Shown here: in pieces, positions 18,325-27,600 of the stretch
How positions within the stretch are numbered: the first letter of the stretch is position 1
How the letters are laid out: every line of letters starts with the position of its first letter
From: Utricularia gibba
Lineage: Eukaryota > Streptophyta > Magnoliopsida > Lamiales > Lentibulariaceae
Reading direction: 5' to 3'
Assembly (NCBI GenBank): GCA_002189035.1
Contig: NEEC01000028.1
Span: 105,001-135,000 of the forward strand
DNA: 30,000 nt
Position numbers and translations under genes: made by a program
The notes under the pieces: generated by a model
Told to the model about the DNA's origin: nothing
Seen by the model: the letters and a program-made list of their open reading frames with translations, nothing else
Databases searched by the model: none

Positions 18325-19375
18325 ATTGTACAATCTGTCGCAAAGCTGCAACGCTTGCCCTTTCATTCTAGTACCATTCATAGCTCCAATATTTAGGACT
18401 TACTTCATGTAGACGGGGCCCTTACAAACTAGCATCTTAGCAAGGTGCTCATTACATTTTTACATTGGTTGATGATTTCAGTCGTGCCTCTATTTTCACT
18501 ACCCGAGGGATTTTACACCAAAGAAGTTGCCCCCCGGGGAGAGAAAAACATAAACATTTGTTGGAAGTGGCTAGAACCTTAACTTAATGTCTCAGGATGG
18601 CTTGCCTAAAATGTTCTGGGGGGAGTGCATTCTTGCTGCTACTTACATCATCAATCAGCTTCCAACTCCTTTAGTGGGAAAGACCTTTCTTCCGACTTTC
18701 TCATCAAAAGCCCTAATATGACAGAGAGTATTTGGTAGCTTGTGTTTTGCTACTAATCTTTCTCCTACTAAGGATAAATTTGATGGGAGGGCACATAAGT
18801 GTGTTTTCATTGGTTATTGTTTGTGGAGGTCATAAAGCTTACAAGTTATATAACCTCACCACTGGAGATGTTTTTGTTAGTAAGGATGTCACCTTCTTTG
18901 AACATCAATTTCCTTTCAGCAGCAAACACTGCTTCTTCTATCTTACCTTTACCTACTGTTTCTATTACTGATAGAGATTTTGCTACTCCTTTTGAGAACT
19001 ACCGCATTCCGGCCTCTGGCCTTCAATTGGTCCCCCACATCTGCAAATTCAGATATGCCTTAAAATACTTCACCATCAGTATCACCACATAACTCTGTTC
19101 AATCCTCCCCTTCAGAATCTGTTTCTTCAGCTACTCCACCCTTCGACTTCTCTTCTCAGCCTGATTTGCCTCCGGAATCTATTGTTCCCAGACATAGTAC
19201 TCAAATTTCCAAGAGGCCACAATGGTTATCTGATTTTGTCTCAAATGTCACTACTTCTACTGCCACACTTCCGCCATCTTTTATACCATCTTCTTCTTAT
19301 ATACCACCTGCTTATTCTTTCCTTCTTTCCTCTCCTTTCAGTCGAGTGTTCCCATCCTCGTACTAACTAAAGAGC
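18325..19375 (+). mobile_element. decayed Ty1/copia retroelement (integrase and linker), with an inserted repeat
   Basis: In order: a degraded integrase zinc-finger end (LPFHSSTIHSS, about 18,355-18,390), DLLHVDGA (about 18,398-18,421), FTLVDDFSRASIFTTRG (about 18,457-18,510), HKHLLEVARTL, then MFWGECILAATYIINQLPTP (about 18,608-18,670). Next come VFGSLCFATNLSPTKDKFDG and HKCVFIGY (18,728-18,822), then LTTGDVFVSKDVTFFEHQFP (about 18,861-18,920). The Ser/Pro-rich linker ending in ISKRPQWLSDFV (about 19,206-19,242), typical before the reverse transcriptase, completes the piece. Frame slips and stops abound. A mosaic-repeat copy interrupts the linker at 18,999-19,033, and the fragment ends where another locus begins. 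Confidence 0.88.
18999..19033 (-). repeat. minimal mosaic-repeat copy embedded in the copia linker
   Basis: ctaccgcattccggcctctg leads directly into gccttcaattggtcc. Before it the copia linker reads DRDFATPFEN. After it the linker resumes as PTSANSDMP one frame over, as expected for an insert of 3n+1 bases such as 34. It is the shortest isolated core-bearing copy in the window. No clear target-site duplication is visible. Confidence 0.75.
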
Positions 19376-19496
19376 ACCAACATACCCGATAGCAAACCCC
19401 CCTACCGCATTCCGGCCTCTGGCCTTCAATTGGTTCCTACCGCAAACGAACTCCGGTCGAGATCTTGAAACCGTAGGCCGGTCCCTAACGGTCGAT
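19376..19496. repeat. mosaic repeat locus at the copia end
   Basis: It begins caacatacccgatagcaaac and continues ccctaccgcattccggcc, tctggccttcaattggttcc, taccgcaaacgaactccggt and cgagatcttgaaaccgtagg, then ccggtccctaacggtcga. Copia similarity stops at its left edge. Confidence 0.85.
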
Positions 19497-19734
19497 CCTA
19501 AACCTGAGCAATTCCATGTGCCAGCTTGCAACACAATTATGACCTTTGACGTCTGTCGCCAGAGAGGAGGAAGGCAATAATAAAAACACTCACAGAAGCT
19601 GAGAGATATGCGGTGCTTGCGGCTTTGAAAAGGAATCTTTCCCGACAAGCAAGCCGAGTCAAGAAATGGGTAAGCTGTATCCCTGAAGAAATGGACAAAG
19701 AATGGACTTGGAAGTGAAGGACATATTATTCTTC

Positions 19735-19965
19735 AGATTCCAAGTTGGCGATCTTCCCCTAAATGTCTTCCTCCAAGGGAGGCGACATGCGGTAAGGGGC
19801 CGGTTCCATCCAAACCAGGCTCCAAGTCTATCTCATGATCAATCTCTCGCCATTAGTTAGGGAGTTCCGACGGCATGACATCCAACAATTCCTCAAGGAC
19901 GGCTTGGATGCACTCCGGAAGTGCTTCTTTTGCAAACGGAACATCGTCTTCATCACTAAACTAAG
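19735..19965 (-). mobile_element. Ty3/gypsy fragment (start of reverse transcriptase)
   Basis: On the minus strand, DEDDVPFAKEALPECIQ and VLEELLDVMPSELPN are followed by a stop, then REIDHEIDLEPG. One base shifted, PYRMSPPLEEDI then GKIANLE follows. This reproduces the order VLxEFxDVxPxELP, hxIxLxPG, PYRMSPxELEEL found at the N-terminal edge of gypsy reverse transcriptase. The catalytic palm is absent. It may come from the same kind of element as 16,880-17,120, but the two do not overlap. Confidence 0.75.
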
Positions 19966-21180
19966 CTCTCTTATTGTTGCGACAATGAAGCCCTTGAAAC
20001 TGTAGCTTCCACTTTGATTTTCATGAATGATTTGAGTCTATTCGCATGTGCATCGACTAGAGATCGTTAAATAAGATCACGACAAATAAGTTGTATCCAA
20101 TCCCCTTGAGGGATCAGGGTTCGCATTCCTAGGTCGCGCCTTTCCGGGCTAGAACACTTGAGAAAGGCAGATCCACAAGTCGGGGCATATCCGATTGAAA
20201 TGGAAGATGATCTTATACACGCCACCTAGTTCCATATCTTCGATCCTGTCTGTAAATATTTTAGTACCCAGAACGTAAGGACTGTTTAGGGAAGTTCTTG
20301 TTGCATCAGTTGAAAGCCCTCCTTCTTTTATTCCATTCAGGCAGTTCCGCAAGCTTGTCAAGCGCTAGTGTATACCCGGTCTTCAAGTCCATCTCCACCA
20401 AGAATCTGGCATAATGGAGTCTCTCTTTCGACGTTTAGTTTCACACTGGCAAGGAAAGTCGGGTATATCCCATCTCGTTTGGAGAGGGGGGAAAGAAAGC
20501 GGTATTGGTGTTTCAAACCGTGTCTGGTATTCACGGCTTCTGTCTCACCGTGACTCGGCTCGTGTTCTACTCGTAAGTAGCTACTCGGGCCCTTGTTCTT
20601 AATAGTCATAATAGGGCCTATGCTTTTTTTATGGAGTTGCTGTTGTTCCTGCAGCTGCTTGATCCAGTAGCTGTTAGTTCCGATCCGAGTTCGCAAAAGA
20701 TCCAACCACAAGTTCTGCTCTAGTCCTCCCCTGTGGTAGCTCGAATTGCTGGTATGTCTGTTGCTGCTGTTCCCGTAGCAGTAGTTGGTTTATGAAATCC
20801 TTCTCCTGCGGATGTTCGCCTAAGCAGTTTCCCTATTCCTAATAGTCGGCCGGTTCTTCATTTGCGACTGGAATTTTGGTTACCCAGCTCTCAAGGAAGA
20901 TTGGAAGTAGGTACCTATGTCCATGCTGAATTGGTGACACCATTAGTCTTATTTCTTAAAGGCTATAGAACTTGCTTGGGTAAACCAATTCTACCATTGA
21001 TCTCATTCCAAGGTGTTCAAAAAAGTCTATTTTCTATCGTAGACCTTTGGCTCCTTAAAGTTGCCTGACCAGAACATCACTCCCTCATATCCCGACAATA
21101 CAAGAGATCCTTTCGGGTCTCCTGTACTGCTAGGAATACAAGGAACGAAGTGCTCGTTTCTATACTCGCTCCATTTTATG
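19966..21180. other. anonymous DNA with unassigned frames
   Basis: No gene is recognised. Open frames at 20,149-20,361 and 20,358-20,711 (minus) and 20,862-21,068 (plus) match nothing I know. A minus-strand stretch near 20,630-20,810 reads Gln-rich in one frame (INQLLLREQQQQTYQQF), which may be retroelement-derived. A second-family repeat lies at about 21,139-21,192 (cgtttctatactcgctccat). Confidence 0.45.
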
Positions 21181-21200
21181 TAGCTCGTTCCATTAGTATG

Positions 21201-21252
21201 AGGGACCAATTGAAGGCCAGAGGCCGGAATGCGGTAGGGGGGTACTCGACCT
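21201..21252. repeat. short mosaic repeat locus
   Basis: agggaccaattgaaggccag is followed by aggccggaatgcggtagggg and then ggtactcgacctcat. It joins directly to a second-family repeat on its left (about 21,140-21,192). Confidence 0.85.
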
Positions 21253-22920
21253 CATACTCTAAGGATTGGGGATGCTAGCAAACAAATAGATAGACAGTAG
21301 ACTAAGGAATGAAGGTGACGACCCCTCTTTGAATTCCTTTTCAGGTCTGCTGCAGCATCTGATGCCTGTATCGGTTCGGTTAGCGAAGCTGGTGGTGTGT
21401 GGCGATCTGAGTGGGGCATTCCACATGGGAGGAAGAAGAAGTGTCGCTGGTCTTGACTTTGCTTGTCTTTCTTCCTTTGAATTCAGTCAGTCTTTACCAA
21501 CTAAAGAAAGAGTTTCAGAGTCAGGAATCGTAATCAGCCCGGAAACAGGGAATCCTATAAGGAAGAGGAAGCATAGTTCAGAAGGCAGCCTATAGAGGTA
21601 AGCGCCTTGCTTAAAGAAAGAATAAGTAGCATATGGCACCGATCCCTCTCTTTAGCCTTAGACAAGAGCAGAGGCGCTATTCAATTGCCCTGCCTTGCGA
21701 ATACTCGGGAGAATGCTTAGAGATTTGCTCCCGGGCATTCATCCAATGCAGACTTTTAGGCATAGCATGAGACTCTTGGAGCGAATCTGAAACCCTGATC
21801 TGTGCGCTGATTCATGTTCGCTTCACTTACGTTACACTCACTGGTTTAATAAATTGAGTGTTGGCACCTCCTTGGACCGAGTAGTTCGCATGCCAGCGGT
21901 CCAGAAAGATCGCAACGAACGAGCAAGAGGGTAGCACAAAACACCAAGCCTTAGTTGCCCAGAGTGTTCTAACGGGGAGCAAAGGACCGAATAAAGCGCT
22001 TAGGAGGAGTCGAAGGAAGTGCATTTCTTTTCACATGGCTGAATCCTTTACGGATAAGGAATTCCCGTATGAACCGTCTGCTTCTTCTTCCTCGAGTGCT
22101 TTAGTAGGGGCATATATAAAGGGCCTAACAGCAGTTTTAGTGGTGTCCATCTGCTTTCTGCTTCACTTCAAAAGAATGACGTAGGATCGATTCTATTGAG
22201 TTGGAAGAGTTGTTGGCTTAAGGCATAGTAAAAAAAGGAAATTCCTCAGACTTCCCGAAGGGATGTTCTTCAAGTCTTAGCCGGGGTAAAGTCCCAACAA
22301 TCTATCTCTTCCTTAACTAGCTTCTTTGTTTGCGGCCAGGGAATCAGAAACCTACTCTGCTTGAGTCATCAGAGGAGCTATTCCTGCATTTGTTGACTCC
22401 CATAAACCAAACATCAAACGATGAGACCGCTAACGTTTTTCATTCATCCCACAACAAACAAAGGGCGTGCTGCTGCATTCTCGAATGTTCGGGGAAAAAA
22501 TGCAAACTAGAAAAATACCATATTAGTCAATCTTCTACGAGATTCAGATCTTGCTATACTCCGGCAAGATAAGTCATCATGAAGTTACTGAAAGTGGGGA
22601 TGAGCTACATCTTGCTGCACTGATCTAGATTTCTATACGAAATTGATTAGCATCCGCATTTGGCTATACGACAAAGGCTCTGTAAGAGAAGCCGGAATAG
22701 TCCGGCTTTCCGGGGTTATTTCAAGTTTCCCATAGGAGGAGCGTAAACTCCCAAACCGGCTCCAGGTCCGATTCGTTTTCAGTGAGACACCGCATAAATG
22801 ATTCCATTGAAGATTGAAACGGAACCGTCTATTACTACACTCCTGTCATCGCCTGCGGTCCACTCAAACCCGGATTCCTATGTAGGGCGTAACGCTTAAA
22901 GTAGTGAATTCAATAAGGAA
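21253..22920. other. anonymous intergenic DNA
   Basis: No gene is recognised over this stretch. It carries the second half of an 18-bp inverted repeat (21,674-21,691). The unassigned frames at 21,329-21,595, 21,827-22,024 and 22,330-22,572 have no identifiable domains. A small GC-rich hairpin (agccgga...tccggct) lies near 22,690. Confidence 0.5.
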
Positions 22921-22925
22921 GAATG

Positions 22926-23010
22926 GAGGATGGACCAATTAAAGGCCTACGGACCGGCCTACGGTTTCAAGATCTCGACCGTCAGGGACCGGCCGGAATG
23001 CGGGAGTTAG
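22926..23010. repeat. mosaic repeat locus
   Basis: The words are ggatggaccaattaaaggcc (one changed base in the core), tacggaccggcctacggttt, caagatctcgaccgtcaggg and accggccggaatgcgggag. The first part shares the ggatggacc edge with 4,891 and 10,216. Confidence 0.85.
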
Positions 23011-23971
23011 CCGGATTTCGACATAGCGTAGGTGAGTTGGTATATAACCAAAGAAAGGAAGAGCAGAGGGAAAACTCGACCAGTAAGACCGATGCTTTAT
23101 TCGCTCTTCTCAATTTCATCGATCCTTTTGGTTGATATCCAGAATGGAATAGCCAGATAGAGTCACTATTCCCATTCCACTATTTGAAAGAGTAGAATCG
23201 CCCCTCGTTCGATTAGGTGAAATTGGCGAAGTCCCTCGGGATAAATGCCATTTACTAATTCGATTCCAGTGTGACAGTTGACCTCGAAGTACCCTCGAGA
23301 TTTCGGAGCATTAAGCCATCCTTATTGAAGAACCTATTCTCTATTCATACGAAAACATTCTCCATCTTCGCGAGATACCATTCCTTCTCCAATTTTTGCT
23401 TGACATTTAGCGTAGCGTATTCTTCTTTCTTTGGGTCCCTGGAAGGCCTCCGTTTTTAGGTCTATCAACTACCAAGCCCGATAAGACATACCAAGTAGGA
23501 TAGGAGTATTAGCCCTAGTAGGACCCATGAACACTTCCCATCCGGAACTCCTTGAATCGATTCCTCCAGTGGTGCCCGAGGTCTCTCGAGCCTAACTTCG
23601 TATGCCAGATAAGGACGAGATAAAAAGCACGGTCTTCTAGAAGGGGTGTCCCCAGATCCCGGTAGCTTCCCAGAAAGCTCTAAACCATCGATCCACTGGG
23701 GCCAGAGAGTCAAACAAATAGGTCGGGAAGAAAGAGTCTGAGGTCGGGTTGGACGACATACATCTTGATTGGTCCCACCATCACTAGAGATTGGACATAG
23801 TTCAACGTTTCTTTATTCTAATACACTGACTTTTTTTGTTTGACAAATGGGCAAGACCAAAAACCGAAAGCCCTTCTTTCTTTGTGAAAAGTTCCTCCCA
23901 GATACATGGCGCGTCACCATTGCCCAGCTCAACATTCTTGGAAAACGAGGGTCCGCAGGAGAATTGGCCAT
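23011..23971. other. anonymous spacer downstream of ccmB
   Basis: No gene is recognised. A plus-strand frame runs out of the mosaic repeat to 23,135 and ends KTDALFALLNFIDPFG, which looks protein-like but unassigned. The stretch 23,465-23,713 is open on the minus strand without a known domain. The rest probably includes the ccmB 3' untranslated region. Confidence 0.45.
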
Positions 23972-24592
23972 TCAATCTTGGGAACTAATTGAGACCGAAA
24001 TTGGAAAAAGAGATACGAACGGAGAGGAATAACCAATCGATGAAAGAACATGAAACCATTCTGTTTCAATAGAGGTACGAGAAAGGGTTGGGGGCAATGA
24101 AGTAGGTGAAGTGGTTGGATTTTGCGAGCTGTTCCAACCACTGCTGGATGTGATTCCAAGAGCCGAACGAGAATGAATACCACACAGAAGAGTGACAACC
24201 AGGCTCCCACATGGAATGTTTAACCGATCCATTCCGGATCGACCGAATTGGTACGGAAGTTGTAACATGGGAAAACCACGGAAAACACGACTTATTTGAA
24301 TAACCCGGTAACCCGCCAATAGTAGAAGTAGGATTTTTTGAAAGCAATAAGCACTACAATAATACAATTCAAGTGTACCATCTTCTTTCTCATTTCGAGG
24401 AAAAGGTGCGGAAGGAAAAGGAAACAACGGAGGGATCCGAATCGGACCTAAATGGGAATGACATGAAAAGTCTTTTTCAAAACCTAGCATTAAGGGCGTT
24501 ACGACGAGATACGAGAGGAATAGACAAAAACTCGTGATTGGTGTATATTCGAAGATCCGTTTATGATATAGTTCAAGAAAGAGTCGTCTCAT
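23972..24592 (-). CDS. ccmB: cytochrome c maturation protein CcmB (206 codons)
   Basis: CcmB is the polytopic inner-membrane partner of the CcmA ATPase in the system I haem-handling complex, and acts with CcmC. The frame is complete and of the usual plant mitochondrial length. It starts MRRLFLELYHKRIF, includes TPLMLGFEKDF, NEKEDGTLELYY and LALGITSSSGWNSSQ-like sequence (here SALGITSSSGWNSSQ), and ends SLFPISVSISSQD. Many hydrophobic positions are still encoded as Pro, Ser or Arg (for example IRIPPLFPFPSAPFP), the pattern of a transcript corrected by extensive C-to-U editing. There are no frameshifts. No promoter was identified. A plus-strand frame (24,538-25,044) overlaps its start antisense. 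Confidence 0.96.
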   Translation of the reverse strand: MRRLFLELYHKRIFEYTPITSFCLFLSYLVVTPLMLGFEKDFSCHSHLGPIRIPPLFPFPSAPFPRNEKEDGTLELYYCSAYCFQKILLLLLAGYRVIQISRVFRGFPMLQLPYQFGRSGMDRLNIPCGSLVVTLLCGIHSRSALGITSSSGWNSSQNPTTSPTSLPPTLSRTSIETEWFHVLSSIGYSSPFVSLFPISVSISSQD

Positions 24593-25044
24593 TTCCTTAC
24601 TTTTTATTTCACATTCTTCAAGACTGGTTCAGAACGCCGCATCATCTCCTTCCGTCATTAGGTTTCTCAATTCGCTTTTCCTATTCACTAGTACACTGCG
24701 CTAACCAACTCCATTACAGAGACCCAACGAGCGAGCGGAATGGAAATGAAGCGAGCAGAAAGCGTACCTTAAGAACCTTCCACGAACTTCTGCTCCTTCT
24801 CATGATTAGGGGGGAACATCAACTACTTTCACACTACCGCAAACGAACTCCCGCATTCTTTCCTACCGCATTCCTCTTCATACCCGATAGCATTCCTGCC
24901 TACGGCCTTCAATTGGTCCCTGACGGTCGAGATCTTCAAACCTCTGGCCTTCAATTCAATTGGTCCCTCTCTCCTTCTCTTTTCGCTTCTACAACTCCGC
25001 TCTTACGCTTACTCCATTTAACACATTCTCTAAAAAGGCGGTAG
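24538..25044 (+). CDS. 168-codon chimeric frame, antisense to the ccmB start
   Basis: The first 18 codons are antisense to ccmB. The middle (residues about 19-97) comes from ccmB upstream sequence and a second-family repeat (TSERNGNEASR). Residues about 103-150 are translated mosaic repeat, including AYGLQLVPDGRDLQTSGLQF. No domain is recognised. Composition from an antisense gene edge plus repeats argues for a chance ORF. Confidence 0.15.
   Translation: MVYIRRSVYDIVQERVVSFPYFLFHILQDWFRTPHHLLPSLGFSIRFSYSLVHCANQLHYRDPTSERNGNEASRKRTLRTFHELLLLLMIRGEHQLLSHYRKRTPAFFPTAFLFIPDSIPAYGLQLVPDGRDLQTSGLQFNWSLSPSLFASTTPLLRLLHLTHSLKRR
24722..24765. repeat. GAGCGAGT-type repeat upstream of ccmB
   Basis: caacgagcgagcggaatgga then aatgaagcgagcagaaagcg. 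It shares ggaatggaaatgaagcgag with 1,535 and with the complement of 25,900-25,919, and nearly the same words with 17,480. It lies about 130 bases upstream of the ccmB start codon. Confidence 0.75.
24828..24968. repeat. mosaic repeat locus
   Basis: The words are cacactaccgcaaacgaact, cccgcattctttcctaccgc, catacccgatagcattcctg, cctacggccttcaattggtc, cctgacggtcgagatcttca, aacctctggccttcaattca and attggtccctc. The last core holds an internal duplication of caatt (24,947 onward). Confidence 0.85.
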
Positions 25045-25061
25045 GCGCGACTTTGGAGCCC
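25043..25061 (+). repeat. 19-bp three-copy repeat, copy 1
   Basis: aggcgcgactttggagccc occurs here, again at 29,527-29,545 (same strand) and inverted at 28,478-28,496. All three match exactly by eye and have unrelated flanks. Confidence 0.8.
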
Positions 25062-26298
25062 TGGGACGGCTAATCTAAAGGGCAACTTACGACTAGAACT
25101 AAAAAACAGGTCACCATATATACAGATTGAGAATGCGAAGCACTACAACTGAAACTCTTGGGCTTCACCTTATTACATTACATGATATGCGGAGTATTCC
25201 CTCAGGTGAATAGAAAGACCTAAAGATAAGAAAAATGAACCGAAAGAAATGAATGAATGCTCTTTTGGGAAAGAGACTAAGGTGGAGTGGAGGAGAAAGA
25301 AAGGATGGAAGACATTTCGCATATCGGGGAAGGCATATCGCATTTCGCTAACCTATCTTTTTAGGCGTGTCCCTATACTATCATGAGAGAGAATTGCATC
25401 TGGCATCGGAAGGAGATATGATATCTTACCTAGCAGGGAAAGGATAGATCTTTTTCTTGCCTAGCTTCTTGGAGTGCCAAGATCTAATGGAATTCCTTTT
25501 CCCCGGGAGCCTTTCCCAGTCCCACTTGTTTTAATAGGAACATCTTTTAGCTAAGGATATTTCTTCTTCGCTTACGCCCCCTGTAGTGTAAAAGAAAAGT
25601 CTTTTGCATAAAATAAAGAGCCGGCTTGTCCAGTACGCAATAACAGAGGATAGAGGGAAGAGTGTTGATACCCCGTATACTAAGAGTGATGAAAATTCCC
25701 AGTATTCTCCCTTCTAGGTTAAGCCTTTCCTTCCTATGTAACCAAGTCGTCCTCCTATGAACCTATCCCCGCCTAAAGGATAGGATATAAACCAACTAGA
25801 AAGTCAAGGTACTTCTAACTAGTTGCAATTAGAAGATAGTTATACGAATCAAAGAGATGTCGCAGATCTTTTCTCTACTCGCTCCGCTCTGTTCTTTAAC
25901 TCGCTTCATTTCCATTCCGCTCGTTGGGTCAATTTGATCTTCTCGCATATCCGCTGTACCCTCTCTGCTGTTAAAGAAACATCCACTCAAAGAAGTGGAT
26001 TTGTCATGGTAAGGTTCTTATCTGCTTTCACGTGGAAACAATAGATGGGAACGAAGTCACTTGATTTACAAGAAGAGGAACTGGCCTAAAATCTCAACTC
26101 TCTCCACCCACTTCTCGACTTTCCCAGCAACAATGAAGACTCTGCGAGTGAACTAGAGATCATTAAAGCTATACAAAACAAAGTTTTAGTATTTATGATC
26201 GAGCTTCTTTCAAGAAGTGCCAGCCTCGTACACAGGCAACATAGATTCAGAAGACTACAAGCGAGATTCTCATCATTCTATCGGTCTCGGAACTGATC
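25062..26298. other. anonymous spacer downstream of atp9
   Basis: No gene is recognised. It includes the second copy of the 53-bp inverted repeat (25,867-25,919). The part next to atp9 (about 26,050-26,298) is the expected place for the atp9 3' untranslated region, but no clear stem-loop was seen. Confidence 0.5.
25867..25919. repeat. 53-bp inverted repeat, copy B
   Basis: Reverse complement of 1,534-1,586, identical by eye across 53 bases. Recombination between the two would invert the roughly 24 kb between them, which contains nearly all the genes of this window except atp9. Confidence 0.85.
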
Positions 26299-26523
26299 TC
26301 AGAATACGAATGAGATCAAAAAGGCCATCATTAATGCGAACAAGGCAATTGCCTCGGTAAGAGCAAAGCCCAAAATCGCATAACCAAATAATTGTTTCGC
26401 CAATGATGGATTTCGCGCCACAGAATGGATCAAAGAACTAAATACGTTTCCAATACCGACAGCTGCTCCCGCTAAAGCAATTGTAGCTGCTCCCGCACCT
26501 ATTAATTTAGCACCTTCTAACAT
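26299..26523 (-). CDS. atp9: ATP synthase F0 subunit 9 (c-ring), 74 codons
   Basis: Subunit c of the mitochondrial F1F0 ATP synthase; a ring of copies carries protons across the inner membrane. The frame is complete: [20 protein letters not shown] opens helix 1 with its Gly-rich face, RNPSLAKQ is the polar loop, and the second helix carries the proton-binding Glu in LTEAIALF, ending [10 protein letters not shown] and TGA. Unlike most flowering plants, the genomic codons already specify the residues normally produced by C-to-U editing (Leu in AKLIGAG, Leu in AKQLFGY, LFALMM, Phe in LISFVF), and the TGA stop, often made by editing CGA, is encoded. No promoter was pinned down. The upstream region is free of mosaic repeats for about 480 bases. 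Confidence 0.98.
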   Translation of the reverse strand: MLEGAKLIGAGAATIALAGAAVGIGNVFSSLIHSVARNPSLAKQLFGYAILGFALTEAIALFALMMAFLISFVF

Positions 26524-26999
26524 TTGAGAAAAAACAAAGAACTTCCTCTCGCTTTTTCAAGAACTCATCACATCACCCCACTGATTGATTCTCTTTCTCT
26601 GCCCCCTTCTATATAAGATAAGGGAGACCATATAGACGACGGAGTCCGTAAAGTACTGAAAGAACTCTTTCTATATGCTGGTCGAGATCCGGATAAAAGA
26701 GTCCCTTCCAGCAGATTACGCTGAAAAAGAAAATGGCGGGCGCTAACAGGTCTCGCTGACCTATCGCGTGGTAAAAAGAAAAAAGTACGAAAGAATAGTA
26801 AACGGAGCACACTCCATAATACGCTCCTGTTGTTCTTCCCCGGTCAAACAGTCGGTTTTCTACTATGCCCCGCCACTGCATTACAAGGAGCTAAAAAGAC
26901 TCCCGACCCAAGAATTCGAAGAATTCTTGAACGCTTGTTGCGGAGGCCAAGTACTGCCTTACTTCATTAGCATAATCTCCCGGATTGTTTTGAGGAGGT
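26524..26999. other. atp9 upstream region
   Basis: This stretch precedes atp9 on the minus strand and probably holds its 5' untranslated region. Three frames are open for long distances (26,568-26,810 and 26,609-26,881 on minus, 26,768-27,043 on plus) without recognisable homology, so none is called. No CRTA-type promoter could be chosen with confidence. Confidence 0.4.
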
Positions 27000-27118
27000 T
27001 CGAAGACCTCTCCCTATCGCCGGAGGTTTGGAACACTCTTTAGTTAGGGACGAAGGCCGGAGGTTTCAAGATCTCGACCGGAATGCGGGAGTGTGAAGCG
27101 GGAGTGTGAAAGAGTTGG
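27000..27118. repeat. mosaic repeat locus upstream of atp9
   Basis: The words are cgaagacctctccctatcgc, cggaggtttggaacactctt, tagttagggacgaaggccgg, aggtttcaagatctcgaccg and gaatgcgggagtgtgaagcg, with gcgggagtgtgaa doubled. It has no accaattgaaggcc core. Confidence 0.8.
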
Positions 27119-27365
27119 TGGTTGAATTCTGAACATCTTTCCCTGTGAAAATGTTGTCTTTTCCCTCTTACTCTACAATACAATATTTCTGGTGTCCGAG
27201 CGTTCCCTTGTCTGTCTTTTCCCTCTAAAGGTCGCTTTTTTGTTGATTTGATGTGTATTTTTCCAAAGATGAAGACCTAGAAAGCAATAGAGCTAGAGCT
27301 TGTTGAGAAAGTCGCTTTGAAGATGGGCACCTTTTCCCTATAGGTAGTAGGGAAGTCTGAAGCGA
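27119..27365. other. short anonymous spacer
   Basis: The sequence is T-rich, with the word ttttccctct occurring twice about 55 bases apart. No gene is recognised. Confidence 0.4.
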
Positions 27366-27600
27366 TAGCAAAGGCCTACGGGACCAATTGAAGGCCAGAG
27401 GACCAATTGAAGGCCGGAGGCACGAAGTACTCGACCGAAAGTACGAGGACCAATTGAAGGCCAGAGGCCGGAATGCGGTAGGGTATGTTGGAGCTCTTTA
27501 GTTAGGGACCGGCCTACGGTTTGAAGAAGCTCTTTAGTGGCGGGACCAATTGAAGGCCAGAGGCAGGAATGCGGTAGGTTTTCATGCGGTAGTGTGACTA
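27366..27600. repeat. large mosaic repeat locus with four core copies
   Basis: Cores begin at 27,383, 27,402, 27,449 and 27,545; the first two are in tandem (unit gaccaattgaaggccagag, then ggccggag). Other words are cacgaagtactcgaccgaaa, gtacgaggaccaattgaagg, ggccggaatgcggtagggta, gttagggaccggcctacggt, ttgaagaagctctttagtgg and gcggtaggttttcatgcggt. The 90-codon minus frame across it is repeat-encoded. Confidence 0.92.

Noticed and set aside
20862-21068. Candidate mitovirus or plasmid polymerase fragment
   Set aside because: The 68-codon frame has no polymerase motif (no GDD or equivalent) and I could not match it to any family, so naming it would be guesswork.
22060-22090. Group II intron domain V-like word (cccgtatgaaccgtc)
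   Set aside because: The characteristic stem with GAAA-type loop and bulge cannot be completed on either strand, and no exon is recognised beside it.
23847-24347. Short frames within and around ccmB on both strands
   Set aside because: They are shadows of ccmB in other registers; only the 206-codon frame matches the family.
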